Shown: piece by piece, positions 41,401 through 48,490 of the stretch
Position numbering within the stretch: the stretch's first letter is position 1
Layout: each line of letters starts with the position of its first letter
Translations under genes and position numbers: made by a program
The notes under the pieces: model-generated
Seen by the model: only the letters and a program-made list of their open reading frames with translations
The model's database searches: none
Told to the model about the DNA's origin: nothing
Source: Paenibacillus sp. 1011MAR3C5
GTDB lineage: Bacteria; Bacillota; Bacilli; Paenibacillales; Paenibacillaceae
Direction: 5' to 3'
DNA length: 64,000 bases
Assembly (NCBI RefSeq): GCF_003591485.1
Contig: NZ_QZCF01000010.1
Coordinates: 1 to 64,000 of the forward strand

Positions 41401-42796
41401 TTGTACCGGGGTTTCCGCCCGTCTGATAGAAAAGAGAACTGGCCAATAGACGAAGACGAGGCGATTCCTCATGCAAAGCATCAGACAAATAACACCGTAC
41501 GTCTTCATAACACAAGGGCAGCAAGTCCGCTTGCTCAACGGAAATGCCGTCTTCATTGGCGGACAGACCTGAGATAGTAGCTGTTATCTCATCCGCTGTT
41601 CCATCTAGCCCCTCGTTCCACCCCTTCGTGCGGAATGCTCCTATCAGAAGCAATCCTGAAGCCTTGTCCCGCTCTGCAAGCGCTCTTATCACTTCGTGCG
41701 TGCCATGGTCGGCACATTCCATATTATCTATAAATAGAACAAGCGGCGGTATGCTTTCAGCCATGCCAACGATCAAATCAGGCGCCAGCTCTCCGAATCG
41801 CTTCCAAGCGTTCTCTTTAGGAATGCTGCCCTTCTCTGCCGTGTCTCCGAGTAGTGTTCGCATTCCAGGCAACATCTTCATTAGTATCTCAGCATCTCGA
41901 CCGTAATCCGTTCTAAGCTTTTTTTTCAATCGTTCAATCACACCAACAGGCTCGCTCCAAAACTGCTGAAGCCATTGCTCTAACGCATGAATAAGCGGCT
42001 CGTATGGCTTGGCTTCTTGCCCACGCACAGACCTGCCTTCGACAAACCGGCCTCCCTGCCGCACCACATACTCTCGGAACCGGTGAACGAGTGCCGTCTT
42101 GCCGCTTCCTTCCGGGCCTGTTACCCATCGGATTGCTTGATTGCCTTGCAACGCCTGCTTAAGCCCGGACTCCAGCGTAGGCAAATCGCTTTCTCGCCCG
42201 TACACTTTTCCCGGCCACCGAAACGTACGAGCCTGATCCAATCTTCCCAGCTCAAATGGCGTCAGCTTGCCGTCATCCTCCAGCATGACTCTGCATTGAT
42301 TCAAGTCGTCCAGCAAGCCGTATGCGCTCTGATAGCGCTGATCCGGCGATTTGGCCAGCAGCCTCATGATAATAGTGGATATCGGGCCACCCCACTCCGG
42401 CCGAATTTCTGATAGAGGAAGCGCCGTCTTGAAGATATGCGCAGTCTCCCAATCCCGGTCTGCGTCAGGCTGAAGCGGCAATTGCCCCGACAACCGTTCA
42501 TATAATATAACGCCTAATGTGTATAAATCAGAGCGTCCGTCCGGTATTCGGTTAAGCCGTCCCGATTGCTCAGGTGACCGGTAAGCGGCCTGCGTCTCTT
42601 CTCTCCCGGTCAGACGCGCTTCCTTACCTTCTCTTACCATTTTTATATTACACGGGTTCAAATTCCCAATGACAGCCATCTGTTGATGCTCGCGGCAGAC
42701 CATCTCCGTCAATACAACGGCAAGCCGTATAAAGTCCAGCAAGTCGATAGACGCGCCCGGCCCATATTCCTTAAGCATGTTGTCGTTGCTGCTCAT
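38429..42796 (-). CDS. Giant pseudokinase-STAND ATPase-LuxR regulator
   Basis: A 1455-residue regulator. Residues ~1-190 resemble the C-lobe of a Ser/Thr kinase (YRSPEQSGRLNRIPDGRSDLYTLG, shown by its RSPEQSG and DGRSDLYTLG parts). The usual catalytic HRD is replaced by GNLNPCN and there is no ATP-binding N-lobe, so it should be inactive. Residues ~195-520 form a STAND-type AAA ATPase with P-loop GPEGSGKTALV. A long helical TPR-like region follows, then a GAF-like sensor (~1210-1370). The end is a LuxR helix-turn-helix (LTKRELEILEAISEG, AERLGITETTVKTHV). It resembles PknK/MalT-type integrators of signals. No target gene is evident nearby. Confidence 0.9.
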   Translation of the reverse strand: MSSNDNMLKEYGPGASIDLLDFIRLAVVLTEMVCREHQQMAVIGNLNPCNIKMVREGKEARLTGREETQAAYRSPEQSGRLNRIPDGRSDLYTLGVILYERLSGQLPLQPDADRDWETAHIFKTALPLSEIRPEWGGPISTIIMRLLAKSPDQRYQSAYGLLDDLNQCRVMLEDDGKLTPFELGRLDQARTFRWPGKVYGRESDLPTLESGLKQALQGNQAIRWVTGPEGSGKTALVHRFREYVVRQGGRFVEGRSVRGQEAKPYEPLIHALEQWLQQFWSEPVGVIERLKKKLRTDYGRDAEILMKMLPGMRTLLGDTAEKGSIPKENAWKRFGELAPDLIVGMAESIPPLVLFIDNMECADHGTHEVIRALAERDKASGLLLIGAFRTKGWNEGLDGTADEITATISGLSANEDGISVEQADLLPLCYEDVRCYLSDALHEESPRLRLLASSLFYQTGGNPGTIELLLRSWLQENKLSFDERRRRWIWDPEVIQQSSGSELNRGLMEADFASLANEDKSLLAMAAAIGQSFRLSILAAACECTLDSAVLMLRAAVDRGMIGYEDDTIAECVQGRTYLFLHDYIREVAYAFDPEANMQRHLTIGRLLQRRQSEDDVRTTLVAVDQLNLGSGAMSLQERRQLSKLNLAAGQNALAEGQYARGKRYAYAGLLLVEEEQKPQTSSVYVQLRLAAAWSEYMSGNTQLGREIVFDLKSRDRMLSRAERTPIWTSLIQFHTFVENDIAVKYAKEALAAYGWEYREGISKLVVMKEVMQTQSVLYRKRNNLALLPFHNDEEYLNLCKQMELCFLPLLVNNAEALIDLCARFIRYGIGRGMNESLAMLICTYSLLMQRVLPGYVQVVPAWGMESIAAADLSRVHRILFVSGMAKQLEKPHEASRLLNKALRRCVEHGDREFANIAMITCLITHNGSLYELTDLLEFFTEHIGQSANDKTLELVHIAKDYLSALQDDSLMAGFVAIPHHAEGSTGQREEDNYSCICKLEVAYLSGRYREALYWAKCSRISELAEDWARIRKQRLFEALTLASLYPEASTEESNRIRKALNSQLRSMKKWKGFLGSGSSAHMLVKAECERLAGNEQKALRYYLDAVKQARTEKYGLMEGIICERLAVCYEQDLISSGGATIALLDAGTAYSNWGVTSKVTQIRSEHANLLGVAPKLYEVEEKRTEKGEADLVRLHMPQHVSMKKPEASIGEEKLLQQLLHGFDQPGNGLWTENLLHTALRQSGADRGLVLRGEQANYMIEAVLELSPHRGEGLYADRVLRHVVAVNEPIVIHDAIQSYWIRDDYIASRKPRSILCMPFSVPGEHSDFFLYLENRHVPGVFTERDLKVLELIATRVIYISLLEGNPQGTLAMAKESLSAVAPDRVQEDLLEPLTKRELEILEAISEGMSNRDIAERLGITETTVKTHVSRIIGKLGVKRRGQAVVRANELQLLRK

Positions 42797-43252
42797 GAAC
42801 TCACCTGTCTACATCATAGTGGTAACTTGTTAGTTAGATTGATTTTAATACGCGGTGGGAGCAGAGTCTAGCTTTGTAACAATTTCTCAAACAAAATAAA
42901 ACGGCTACCTCATCAATCATCCCCATCCACACTGCCTATGAACTCCCCCGCCCCCGCACGTATGCCGCCGCTACTGTTCGCATACCTATGTAATAATACT
43001 CTACAACAGGAGGTTAACTCCTATTCCTGTCTGAGCTGCGTAATTCCCGTCATCTACGAAGCGAATCCGCAGCATACTGTACCTTTAGGTCACGATGCAT
43101 GACCCGCGAGCCTTCATCGCGCCGTACAATGCTATTTTGCCGCTCGTGCTCTACGAATTGCACGTTATTACCTTGTTGGTTACGTAATCTTAAATTCCTC
43201 TCAGCCAGTCCAGCTGATAAAAAAGTTTTTTAGAAAAGAGGTGATGCCTCAC
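42797..43252. other. 456-base gap
   Basis: No frame is supported. It holds short inverted repeats (AGGAG...CTCCT near 43010-43025; GGTCA...TGACC near 43088-43105). An AAAAAGTTTTTT stretch lies just before the catalase remnant. The left side presumably carries the promoter of the giant regulator gene, which I could not place with confidence. Confidence 0.5.
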
Positions 43253-43489
43253 ATGTTTCAACGTCAAAGCAGGCTGCAGATCGAGCTGCCCCCTCTCCTT
43301 ATGCCGACGCCAGAGCCGCCGTACAGGAGCTGCTTGAGGGGAGTTTGGCGAGATGTCGACGCTTAACAACTACCTGTATCAGTCCTTCAACTTTAAGGGT
43401 CGCCAGTATAACGGCCGAAGAGTTAGGCCATGCTACCAGAATGAATCTCTTGACCGCGCTCGAGCAGGTCATGCAGTCTTCTCCTTAAC
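43253..43489 (+). pseudogene. Manganese catalase gene, frameshifted and deleted
   Basis: Starting at ATG 43253 after a ribosome-site-like AAGAGGTGA, the frames read MFQRQSRLQIELP, then in another frame ADARAAVQELLEG, then in the next frame GEMSTLNNYLYQSFNFKGRQ, and finally SITAEELGHAT in a third change. In order these match the N-terminal half of Mn catalases, in which Glu of FGEMS and Glu/His of AEELGH bind the dinuclear Mn. The FYDL segment between the last two pieces is missing, and nothing follows the stop at 43489. At least three lesions show the gene is dead. Confidence 0.75.
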
Positions 43490-43560
43490 CTTCTCCGTCT
43501 CCTTAGCGACGCAGCTGCCTTATGATATACTGAATAAAGCTAAACTCGCGACGGACGAAG

Positions 43561-44208
43561 GTGATCCGCATTCAATTTCTGGCCATGTTAACAATGTTAA
43601 TCGATCATATCGGAGTAGTATGGCATCCGGATGATACGGCCTGGCGCATAATCGGAAGATTGGCGCTGCCGTTCTATGTGTACGCCATGGTCACCGGCTA
43701 CTCCCGAACGCGGGACGTTACCCGCTATTTGACCAGAGTTGGCCTATTAGCAATCATCTCCCAGCTTCCCTACCATCTTGCCTTTCGAACACATGGGCTG
43801 GAGATCAATGTCATAGCCACACTGTTCTTCTGCCTGCTGACCATGCTTTTGCTGGATCTGCTAAAAGGAAAAATGATGGCTTCCGTCTTGACGACAGCCG
43901 CAATCATAGTGCTACTAGAAGCCCTTCCGTTCGATTATGGCGGGTACGCGCTGTTATTAATGCTTATTTACCGATATGCCACGCCTCACATGATGGTTCT
44001 GCTTCATTTGGCGATTAATGTGTTTAGTATATTTTATAAAGGCTGGACGCTTCAGTTGTTCAGCTTGTTGTCCACGTTATGGATCGTTTATATGCCTGAT
44101 CTTATGCGGAGCATGGATCGCATACGCATGCCGCGTTTCTTATGGCGTAGCTTCTATCCGCTGCACCTGCTCATCATTGCGATTATCTCTTATACGATCA
44201 ATCCTTAA
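43561..44208 (+). CDS. TraX-family membrane protein
   Basis: A ~215-residue protein with about seven membrane helices. It opens IQFLAMLTMLIDHIGVVWHPD and continues with IIGRLALPFYVYAMVTGYSRTRD, the TraX signature. TraX acetylates F-pilin in E. coli; chromosomal homologues in Firmicutes are presumed acyltransferases of unknown target. The start is not sharply fixed: GTG 43561 is used here, with only a weak GGACGAAG nearby. It stops 7 bases before the convergent kinase stop, and no terminator separates them. Confidence 0.8.
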   Translation: MIRIQFLAMLTMLIDHIGVVWHPDDTAWRIIGRLALPFYVYAMVTGYSRTRDVTRYLTRVGLLAIISQLPYHLAFRTHGLEINVIATLFFCLLTMLLLDLLKGKMMASVLTTAAIIVLLEALPFDYGGYALLLMLIYRYATPHMMVLLHLAINVFSIFYKGWTLQLFSLLSTLWIVYMPDLMRSMDRIRMPRFLWRSFYPLHLLIIAIISYTINP

Positions 44209-44215
44209 TTAAAGC

Positions 44216-45094
44216 TTATATCTCGGACTTCTCAGCAAGCTCAAGCCTGGTCAGCAGTTCATCCAGCTCTTGCTGGCATTGTTCGGTCGTCTCCCAGGCT
44301 GACTCGTCATGGAGCAGCTTGGAGATGAACCATTGCACTTCAGACTGAAGGCTCAGCTCCTCCTCCCAGGTCTTCTCCGGCTGCCCTTCCGGATGCTCGT
44401 AACCGGCATACATCAGGAACAGGAACAAGTGGCCGAGGCCAAACCAGTCGCTGGACGGGAGCGGGCTTCGCATACGCCTCTTGATCGCAGAAGCGCTATC
44501 GGAAGCGATGGAGCCTTCCGCTTCACCCAATGCCTCTTGCAGCTTAGATGGAAGCCGCTCGCCGATCCGGCAAGCAAGCCCAAGATCAATGAGGAACAGC
44601 TTTCCGTCTTGCTGCATGACATTCGGTATACGTACATCACGATGCACATAGCCTTGTGCATGAAGGTACGTCAGCGGAGCTAACAGTGCCTTCAATATCG
44701 CAAGCGCTTCATAAGCTGAGTATGCAACACCTTGCTCGTATATCCCGAACTCCAGGTTGTGACCCTCAATATATTGCATGATGAGCGCTTCATCCCGTCT
44801 CCTGACGCTGTAATTCAGCCATTTTGGAATTTGCGGATGCTCAAGCGAGCTCATCAAGTCGCTTTCTCTTCTGAGCAGCTCGATTCCTGTGCTGCCTTTG
44901 CTCGGCTTATTGCGCTTGAGCAGCGCCACGCTGCCTGTTGACAGATCCGTACAGGCATAAGCCTGGCCGTAGCTGCCCATACCGAGCAGGCGATCAATCC
45001 GGTATCTGCCTTCCCAGATCACTCCCGGCTGCAGTGGATAGTCGCGCCAAGCATCGATAATCTCCTTGAGTTTTCCGGCAATTTTGCCCAGCAT
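44216..45094 (-). CDS. Ser/Thr protein kinase (Hanks type)
   Basis: A 292-residue soluble kinase with no membrane helix. The ATP loop is LLGMGSYGQAY (~36-46), the Lys is in VALLK (~57-61), the helix-C Glu is in RRESDL, the catalytic loop is YVHRDVRIPNVM (Asp present) and the metal loop is LIDLGLA (DLG instead of DFG). All needed residues are present, so it should be active. No sensor domain is seen; substrate unknown. It lies two genes from a pseudokinase regulator, which might be a partner, though that is only positional. Confidence 0.88.
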   Translation of the reverse strand: MLGKIAGKLKEIIDAWRDYPLQPGVIWEGRYRIDRLLGMGSYGQAYACTDLSTGSVALLKRNKPSKGSTGIELLRRESDLMSSLEHPQIPKWLNYSVRRRDEALIMQYIEGHNLEFGIYEQGVAYSAYEALAILKALLAPLTYLHAQGYVHRDVRIPNVMQQDGKLFLIDLGLACRIGERLPSKLQEALGEAEGSIASDSASAIKRRMRSPLPSSDWFGLGHLFLFLMYAGYEHPEGQPEKTWEEELSLQSEVQWFISKLLHDESAWETTEQCQQELDELLTRLELAEKSEI

Positions 45095-45252
45095 TCATTC
45101 ATCAGCTCCTGTCTCTAGCTTACAGACGAGCATCGCTCCTGTCGAGTCGAGTGTAAGAAAAGGCATTCAACTTAGAAACCACTTGATAGCAGGTGCGTAT
45201 AATCTAACAACGCCATTAATGATTCACCCCATTCAATAAAGGAGGTTATCGC

Positions 45253-45675
45253 ATGCTCAAACGCATCTTATATTCCTTATCCGGTCGCCAGCGTTACGGC
45301 TACCACCACTACAGCAGCAGCGACTTCAAGAAAGGTTATTATCCGCCGCCGCATTATCCGCATCCTCATCATCCGCCATATCCGAATCAGCATGCTGGAC
45401 ATCCGCCTTATCCGAACGGACAGCCGCCTTACCCGAATCAACATGCACCGGGCCAGCCGCCGTATCCGCAAGGACAACCGCCTTACCCGAATCAGCATGC
45501 CGCGGGACAGCCGCCGTATCCGAACGGACAGCCGCCCTACCCGAATCAATATGCGCCGGGCCAACCGCCGTATCCGCCAGGACAGCCGTATTATCCGCCA
45601 CACCCGCCGCATCGCTATAATCATCATTACGGCCACGGCTATTACAAGAAAAAGTGGAAATACAGCAGCTCCTAG
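45253..45675 (+). CDS. Pro/Tyr/Gln-rich repeat protein, possible spore or surface component
   Basis: A 140-residue low-complexity protein built from QPPYPNQHAPG- and QPPYPNG-like repeats (~30-110). It is flanked by a short basic start (MLKRILYSLSGRQRYGY) and a His/Tyr/Lys-rich end (YGHGYYKKKWKYSS). Such Tyr- and Lys-rich proteins are cross-linked in spore coats, but function is inferred only from composition. AAGGAGG lies 7 bases before the start. The repeats are also present at the DNA level with variation. Confidence 0.72.
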   Translation: MLKRILYSLSGRQRYGYHHYSSSDFKKGYYPPPHYPHPHHPPYPNQHAGHPPYPNGQPPYPNQHAPGQPPYPQGQPPYPNQHAAGQPPYPNGQPPYPNQYAPGQPPYPPGQPYYPPHPPHRYNHHYGHGYYKKKWKYSSS

Positions 45676-45786
45676 CACTTGTTAGGAAAGTGTGAGCAAA
45701 ATAAACATTCTCCTTACTATAGATTCATAAGAGGCTAAAACGTTCAAGGTAAAATGGGAAAAACGCAATCGGAGGTGCATAGTACG

Positions 45787-46005
45787 ATGATGCGAGTCAT
45801 TACCTTCAAAAATCGTTCGGTCCCTGTCTATTACCCTAACGAACAATCGGCATCTGTAGATATGCTTCATCATAAATTGTACGAGATGGAACTGGACTTT
45901 GATTTCAGAAAAAGATGGAAACGGATCAGATCGGTCGAGATGGTGCGAGACGTTGCTATATTCCAATATAGCGACGGCACGAAGTTATATTTGGAAGTCA
46001 GTTAG
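45787..46005 (+). CDS. Small hypothetical protein, 72 residues
   Basis: The frame reads MMRVITFKNRSVPVYYPNEQ and ends YSDGTKLYLEVS; a beta-rich small domain with a basic helix (FRKRWKRIR) in the middle. CGGAGGTG lies 9 bases before ATG 45787; an in-frame ATG at 45754 has no site. A strong terminator follows 21 bases after the stop. No family recognised. Confidence 0.68.
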   Translation: MMRVITFKNRSVPVYYPNEQSASVDMLHHKLYEMELDFDFRKRWKRIRSVEMVRDVAIFQYSDGTKLYLEVS

Positions 46006-46026
46006 AACCACTCACGATTCAACCAC

Positions 46027-46065
46027 AAAAAACTAGCCGGGCCCTTGAGGGCCCGGCTAGTTTTT
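46027..46065. terminator. Strong bidirectional terminator
   Basis: A perfect 14-base GC-rich stem (46031-46044 with 46049-46062) and a 4-base loop are flanked by A residues on one side and TTTTT on the other. It serves the small gene on the left and the GGDEF-EAL gene on the right. Confidence 0.92.
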
Positions 46066-46086
46066 GTCTGATCCGATAACGCAGCT

Positions 46087-47430
46087 CTATATGCGGCTTA
46101 CGGCTCCCTGCTTCTGTTCGCCCGTGTCGGCCGCCTCTATGCAGCTAGCCAGCATCGACGTATCAATGACCGTCGGGTCCATCGGCATGCCGAGCAGATA
46201 GCCCTGCACATAATGACAGCCCCACTCCTTCAGCAGCTCATATTGCTCCTTGTATTCCACCCCTTCTGCGACCACTTCCAGACCGAGCTTCCGCATCAGC
46301 CCGATGATCGCCTCAACGACATGCCGTTCTGCGCTTTGCAGATCGATTCTGCGGATAAAGCTTTTGTCGAGCTTTAGGCTGTGTACCGGCAATTCCATGA
46401 GATGATGCAGGGAAGAAAATCCAGCCCCGAATCCGTCCAGTGCGATGCGTATTCCGCCCGCCCGCAATTTCGTAATAGCCTTGATCGACAGCTCGGATGA
46501 ATGCATCATAATATGTTCGGTAATGTCCAGCTCCACCGATTGGCGAGACAACCCGAACTCTTGAAGAACGTTCCATACCGTCTGGACAAAAGAGGGATCT
46601 TGAAGCTGGACTGGTGAAATATTCACGGACATCGTCAGCTCGTTCAACCCGTATTTCGTCATGCCCGCCAGCATTTTGCAGGCCTCACGAAGCACCCACT
46701 CGCCTATCGGTATAATCAATCCGTTGTATTCTGCGATAGGTATAAATTCATTCGGCGAAATGAGGCCAAGCTCAGGATGCTGCCAGCGAATAAGCGCCTC
46801 GAACCCTCTCAGCCGTCCGTCCGACAGCCGATAAATCGGCTGATAGCTGAGATGGAACTGTCGCAAGAACAAGGCTGGCCGGAGTCCCATCTCGATAGCG
46901 ACACGCCTGTTCATACGATTCGTATCCTCCGCATTATAGAATACCGTACGGTTGCCGCCCTGTTCCTTCGCTTGATATAACGCAGATTCCGTGCGGCAGA
47001 GCAATCTTTCGCTCGTTAGCCCATCCTGAGGGAACAGACTAGCGCCGATGCTGCAAGTCATATAAAGCTCCTTTCCCGAATCGGAGACGGGCTTCTCCAC
47101 CGCATGCTTGATTGCATCCACCGCCTTACAGCACTGCGGCGCTTCCTTCTCTACCTCCAACATCACAAGAAACGTATTCCCGTCAACCTTGTACACGCCC
47201 GGCTTCGCCGCCTCCAAATGCGTCGCTTCCGTATGCTCCAGGCGAGATGCAACGATTGTTAATACGTCATTGCCGAAAGTTGTTCCTCTCGTCTCATTGA
47301 CACGATAAAATTTGTCCAAATCCACCAATGCAACCAGCAATCGCTTACCTGCTACGCGCGCGCCCTGTATCGCAAGCTCTAGCTGCATGAATGCTTTGCC
47401 GCGTCCAGATAATTCGATTGGCCCCTCCAT
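46087..47430 (-). CDS. EAL protein with degenerate GGDEF domain
   Basis: A ~447-residue cytoplasmic protein. Residues ~30-180 are a GGDEF fold whose active motif reads VDGNTF, so cyclase activity is unlikely. Residues ~195-435 are an EAL domain with FEALIRW, EHI in DITEHIMM, LKLDKSF (Lys) and VVAEGVE (Glu). The metal loop normally DDFGTG reads DGFGAG, losing the second Asp, so c-di-GMP hydrolysis may be weak or absent. It could act as a c-di-GMP receptor. The start is uncertain: ATG 47430 follows GGGGGGAT, and ATG 47460 has no site. Confidence 0.87.
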   Translation of the reverse strand: MEGPIELSGRGKAFMQLELAIQGARVAGKRLLVALVDLDKFYRVNETRGTTFGNDVLTIVASRLEHTEATHLEAAKPGVYKVDGNTFLVMLEVEKEAPQCCKAVDAIKHAVEKPVSDSGKELYMTCSIGASLFPQDGLTSERLLCRTESALYQAKEQGGNRTVFYNAEDTNRMNRRVAIEMGLRPALFLRQFHLSYQPIYRLSDGRLRGFEALIRWQHPELGLISPNEFIPIAEYNGLIIPIGEWVLREACKMLAGMTKYGLNELTMSVNISPVQLQDPSFVQTVWNVLQEFGLSRQSVELDITEHIMMHSSELSIKAITKLRAGGIRIALDGFGAGFSSLHHLMELPVHSLKLDKSFIRRIDLQSAERHVVEAIIGLMRKLGLEVVAEGVEYKEQYELLKEWGCHYVQGYLLGMPMDPTVIDTSMLASCIEAADTGEQKQGAVSRI

Positions 47431-47574
47431 CTGGATCCCCCCGTCCTTTTTTCGTTCCATTGTCGTACTTCTATAGTCGCATAGAATTATTAGAAATGTG
47501 CCGAACAGACTTTTAGAAGAATGTTAGAAATTTTAACGGATTACCTAAATAATTCATGTGCAGGGGATATTGGC

Positions 47575-47602
47575 AAAAAAAAAAGTACCCCGCTATTAGC
47601 GG
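47575..47602 (-). terminator. Terminator of the OmpR-type regulator gene
   Basis: On the minus strand CCGCT-AAT-AGCGG is followed after GGTAC by ten T residues (47584-47575). It lies 63 bases after the stop of the response regulator. Confidence 0.75.
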
Positions 47603-47664
47603 AATACGATCTTTCTCTTCATATGAACAGACTTGCCCGGGTATGCGAATACTCTCCCGATGCT

Positions 47665-48381
47665 TTAAGTAGCAGCCTGTGCCGTATACTTGTAGCCAAA
47701 CCCCCATACCGTTCGAATCAGCTTAGGTTCCTTCGGATTCTGTTCGATCTTCTTGCGAAGATTCACAATATGTACGTCAATCGCTCGGTCAGTGACAAAC
47801 GAATCAAAGCCTCTAATGGCATTAATCAACTCTTCCCGGCTGAACACCTTGCCTGGGTGCGCAAGGAACAGCTTCATCAGTTCATACTCCGAGAAGGTAG
47901 TCTCGACCAATTGTCCGCGAACGAGAATCAGACGTCTCTCTACGTCAAGCTGAATCGGCTCTTCTTCCTCTACCGTCATTGAAGCTGCGGCGACCTGTGC
48001 GGCTGACTCTCCAAATACGGTATGCGATCTTCGAATTAATGCCTCGACTCTCGCCGTTAGCTCATGCATGCTGAATGGCTTGCACAAGTAATCATCCGCT
48101 CCGGTCTTCAGCGCTTGGACGCGCTCGGACACTTCACTCTTCATGGACAGTATCATAATCGGTACTTGAGAGACGCTGCGTATCTGCGCACATACCTCAA
48201 TACCATCCATATCAGGCAGCATTAGATCGAGCAGAACCAGGTGCGGATCGAATGAGTCCGCAAGCTGTAGCCCATCATTCCCGCGATAAGCCTGCTTCAC
48301 AATGTATCCCTCTTCCTGCAGATACATGGACAGCATATTGCTCATCATGACGTCATCTTCAATAACCAAAACTTTATACAT
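47665..48381 (-). CDS. OmpR/PhoP-family response regulator
   Basis: A 238-residue regulator. The receiver domain has IEDD near the start, the phospho-acceptor Asp in VLLDLMLPDMDG (~53) and Lys in CKPF (~102). The C-terminal winged helix (~140-235) has FSREELINAIRGF, RAIDVHIVNLRKKI and RTVWGFGYKY. A ~35-residue linker between the domains is longer than usual. The start ATG 48381 follows AAAGGGTG. A large hybrid kinase gene lies 110 bases upstream in the same direction and could be its partner, although hybrid kinases usually carry their own receivers. Confidence 0.92.
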   Translation of the reverse strand: MYKVLVIEDDVMMSNMLSMYLQEEGYIVKQAYRGNDGLQLADSFDPHLVLLDLMLPDMDGIEVCAQIRSVSQVPIMILSMKSEVSERVQALKTGADDYLCKPFSMHELTARVEALIRRSHTVFGESAAQVAAASMTVEEEEPIQLDVERRLILVRGQLVETTFSEYELMKLFLAHPGKVFSREELINAIRGFDSFVTDRAIDVHIVNLRKKIEQNPKEPKLIRTVWGFGYKYTAQAAT

Positions 48382-48490
48382 TGGCGTCACCCTTTAATAA
48401 ATTGAAGATATCTGTCGAGTAGTCGTATCGTAACTCTACTATACAATACGGAAAGATTAGGAACAACAGATTGTTAGAAAATTGTTAGAT

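Noticed and set aside
43353-43634. 93-residue gene starting MSTLNNYLYQSF
   Set aside because: The start is internal to a broken catalase-like sequence, has no ribosome site, and similarity moves to another frame after 25 codons.
45277-45678. 133-residue minus-strand Arg/Ile-rich frame
   Set aside because: It is the mirror of the Pro/Tyr repeat gene, kept open by the repeats. The plus-strand frame has a strong ribosome site.
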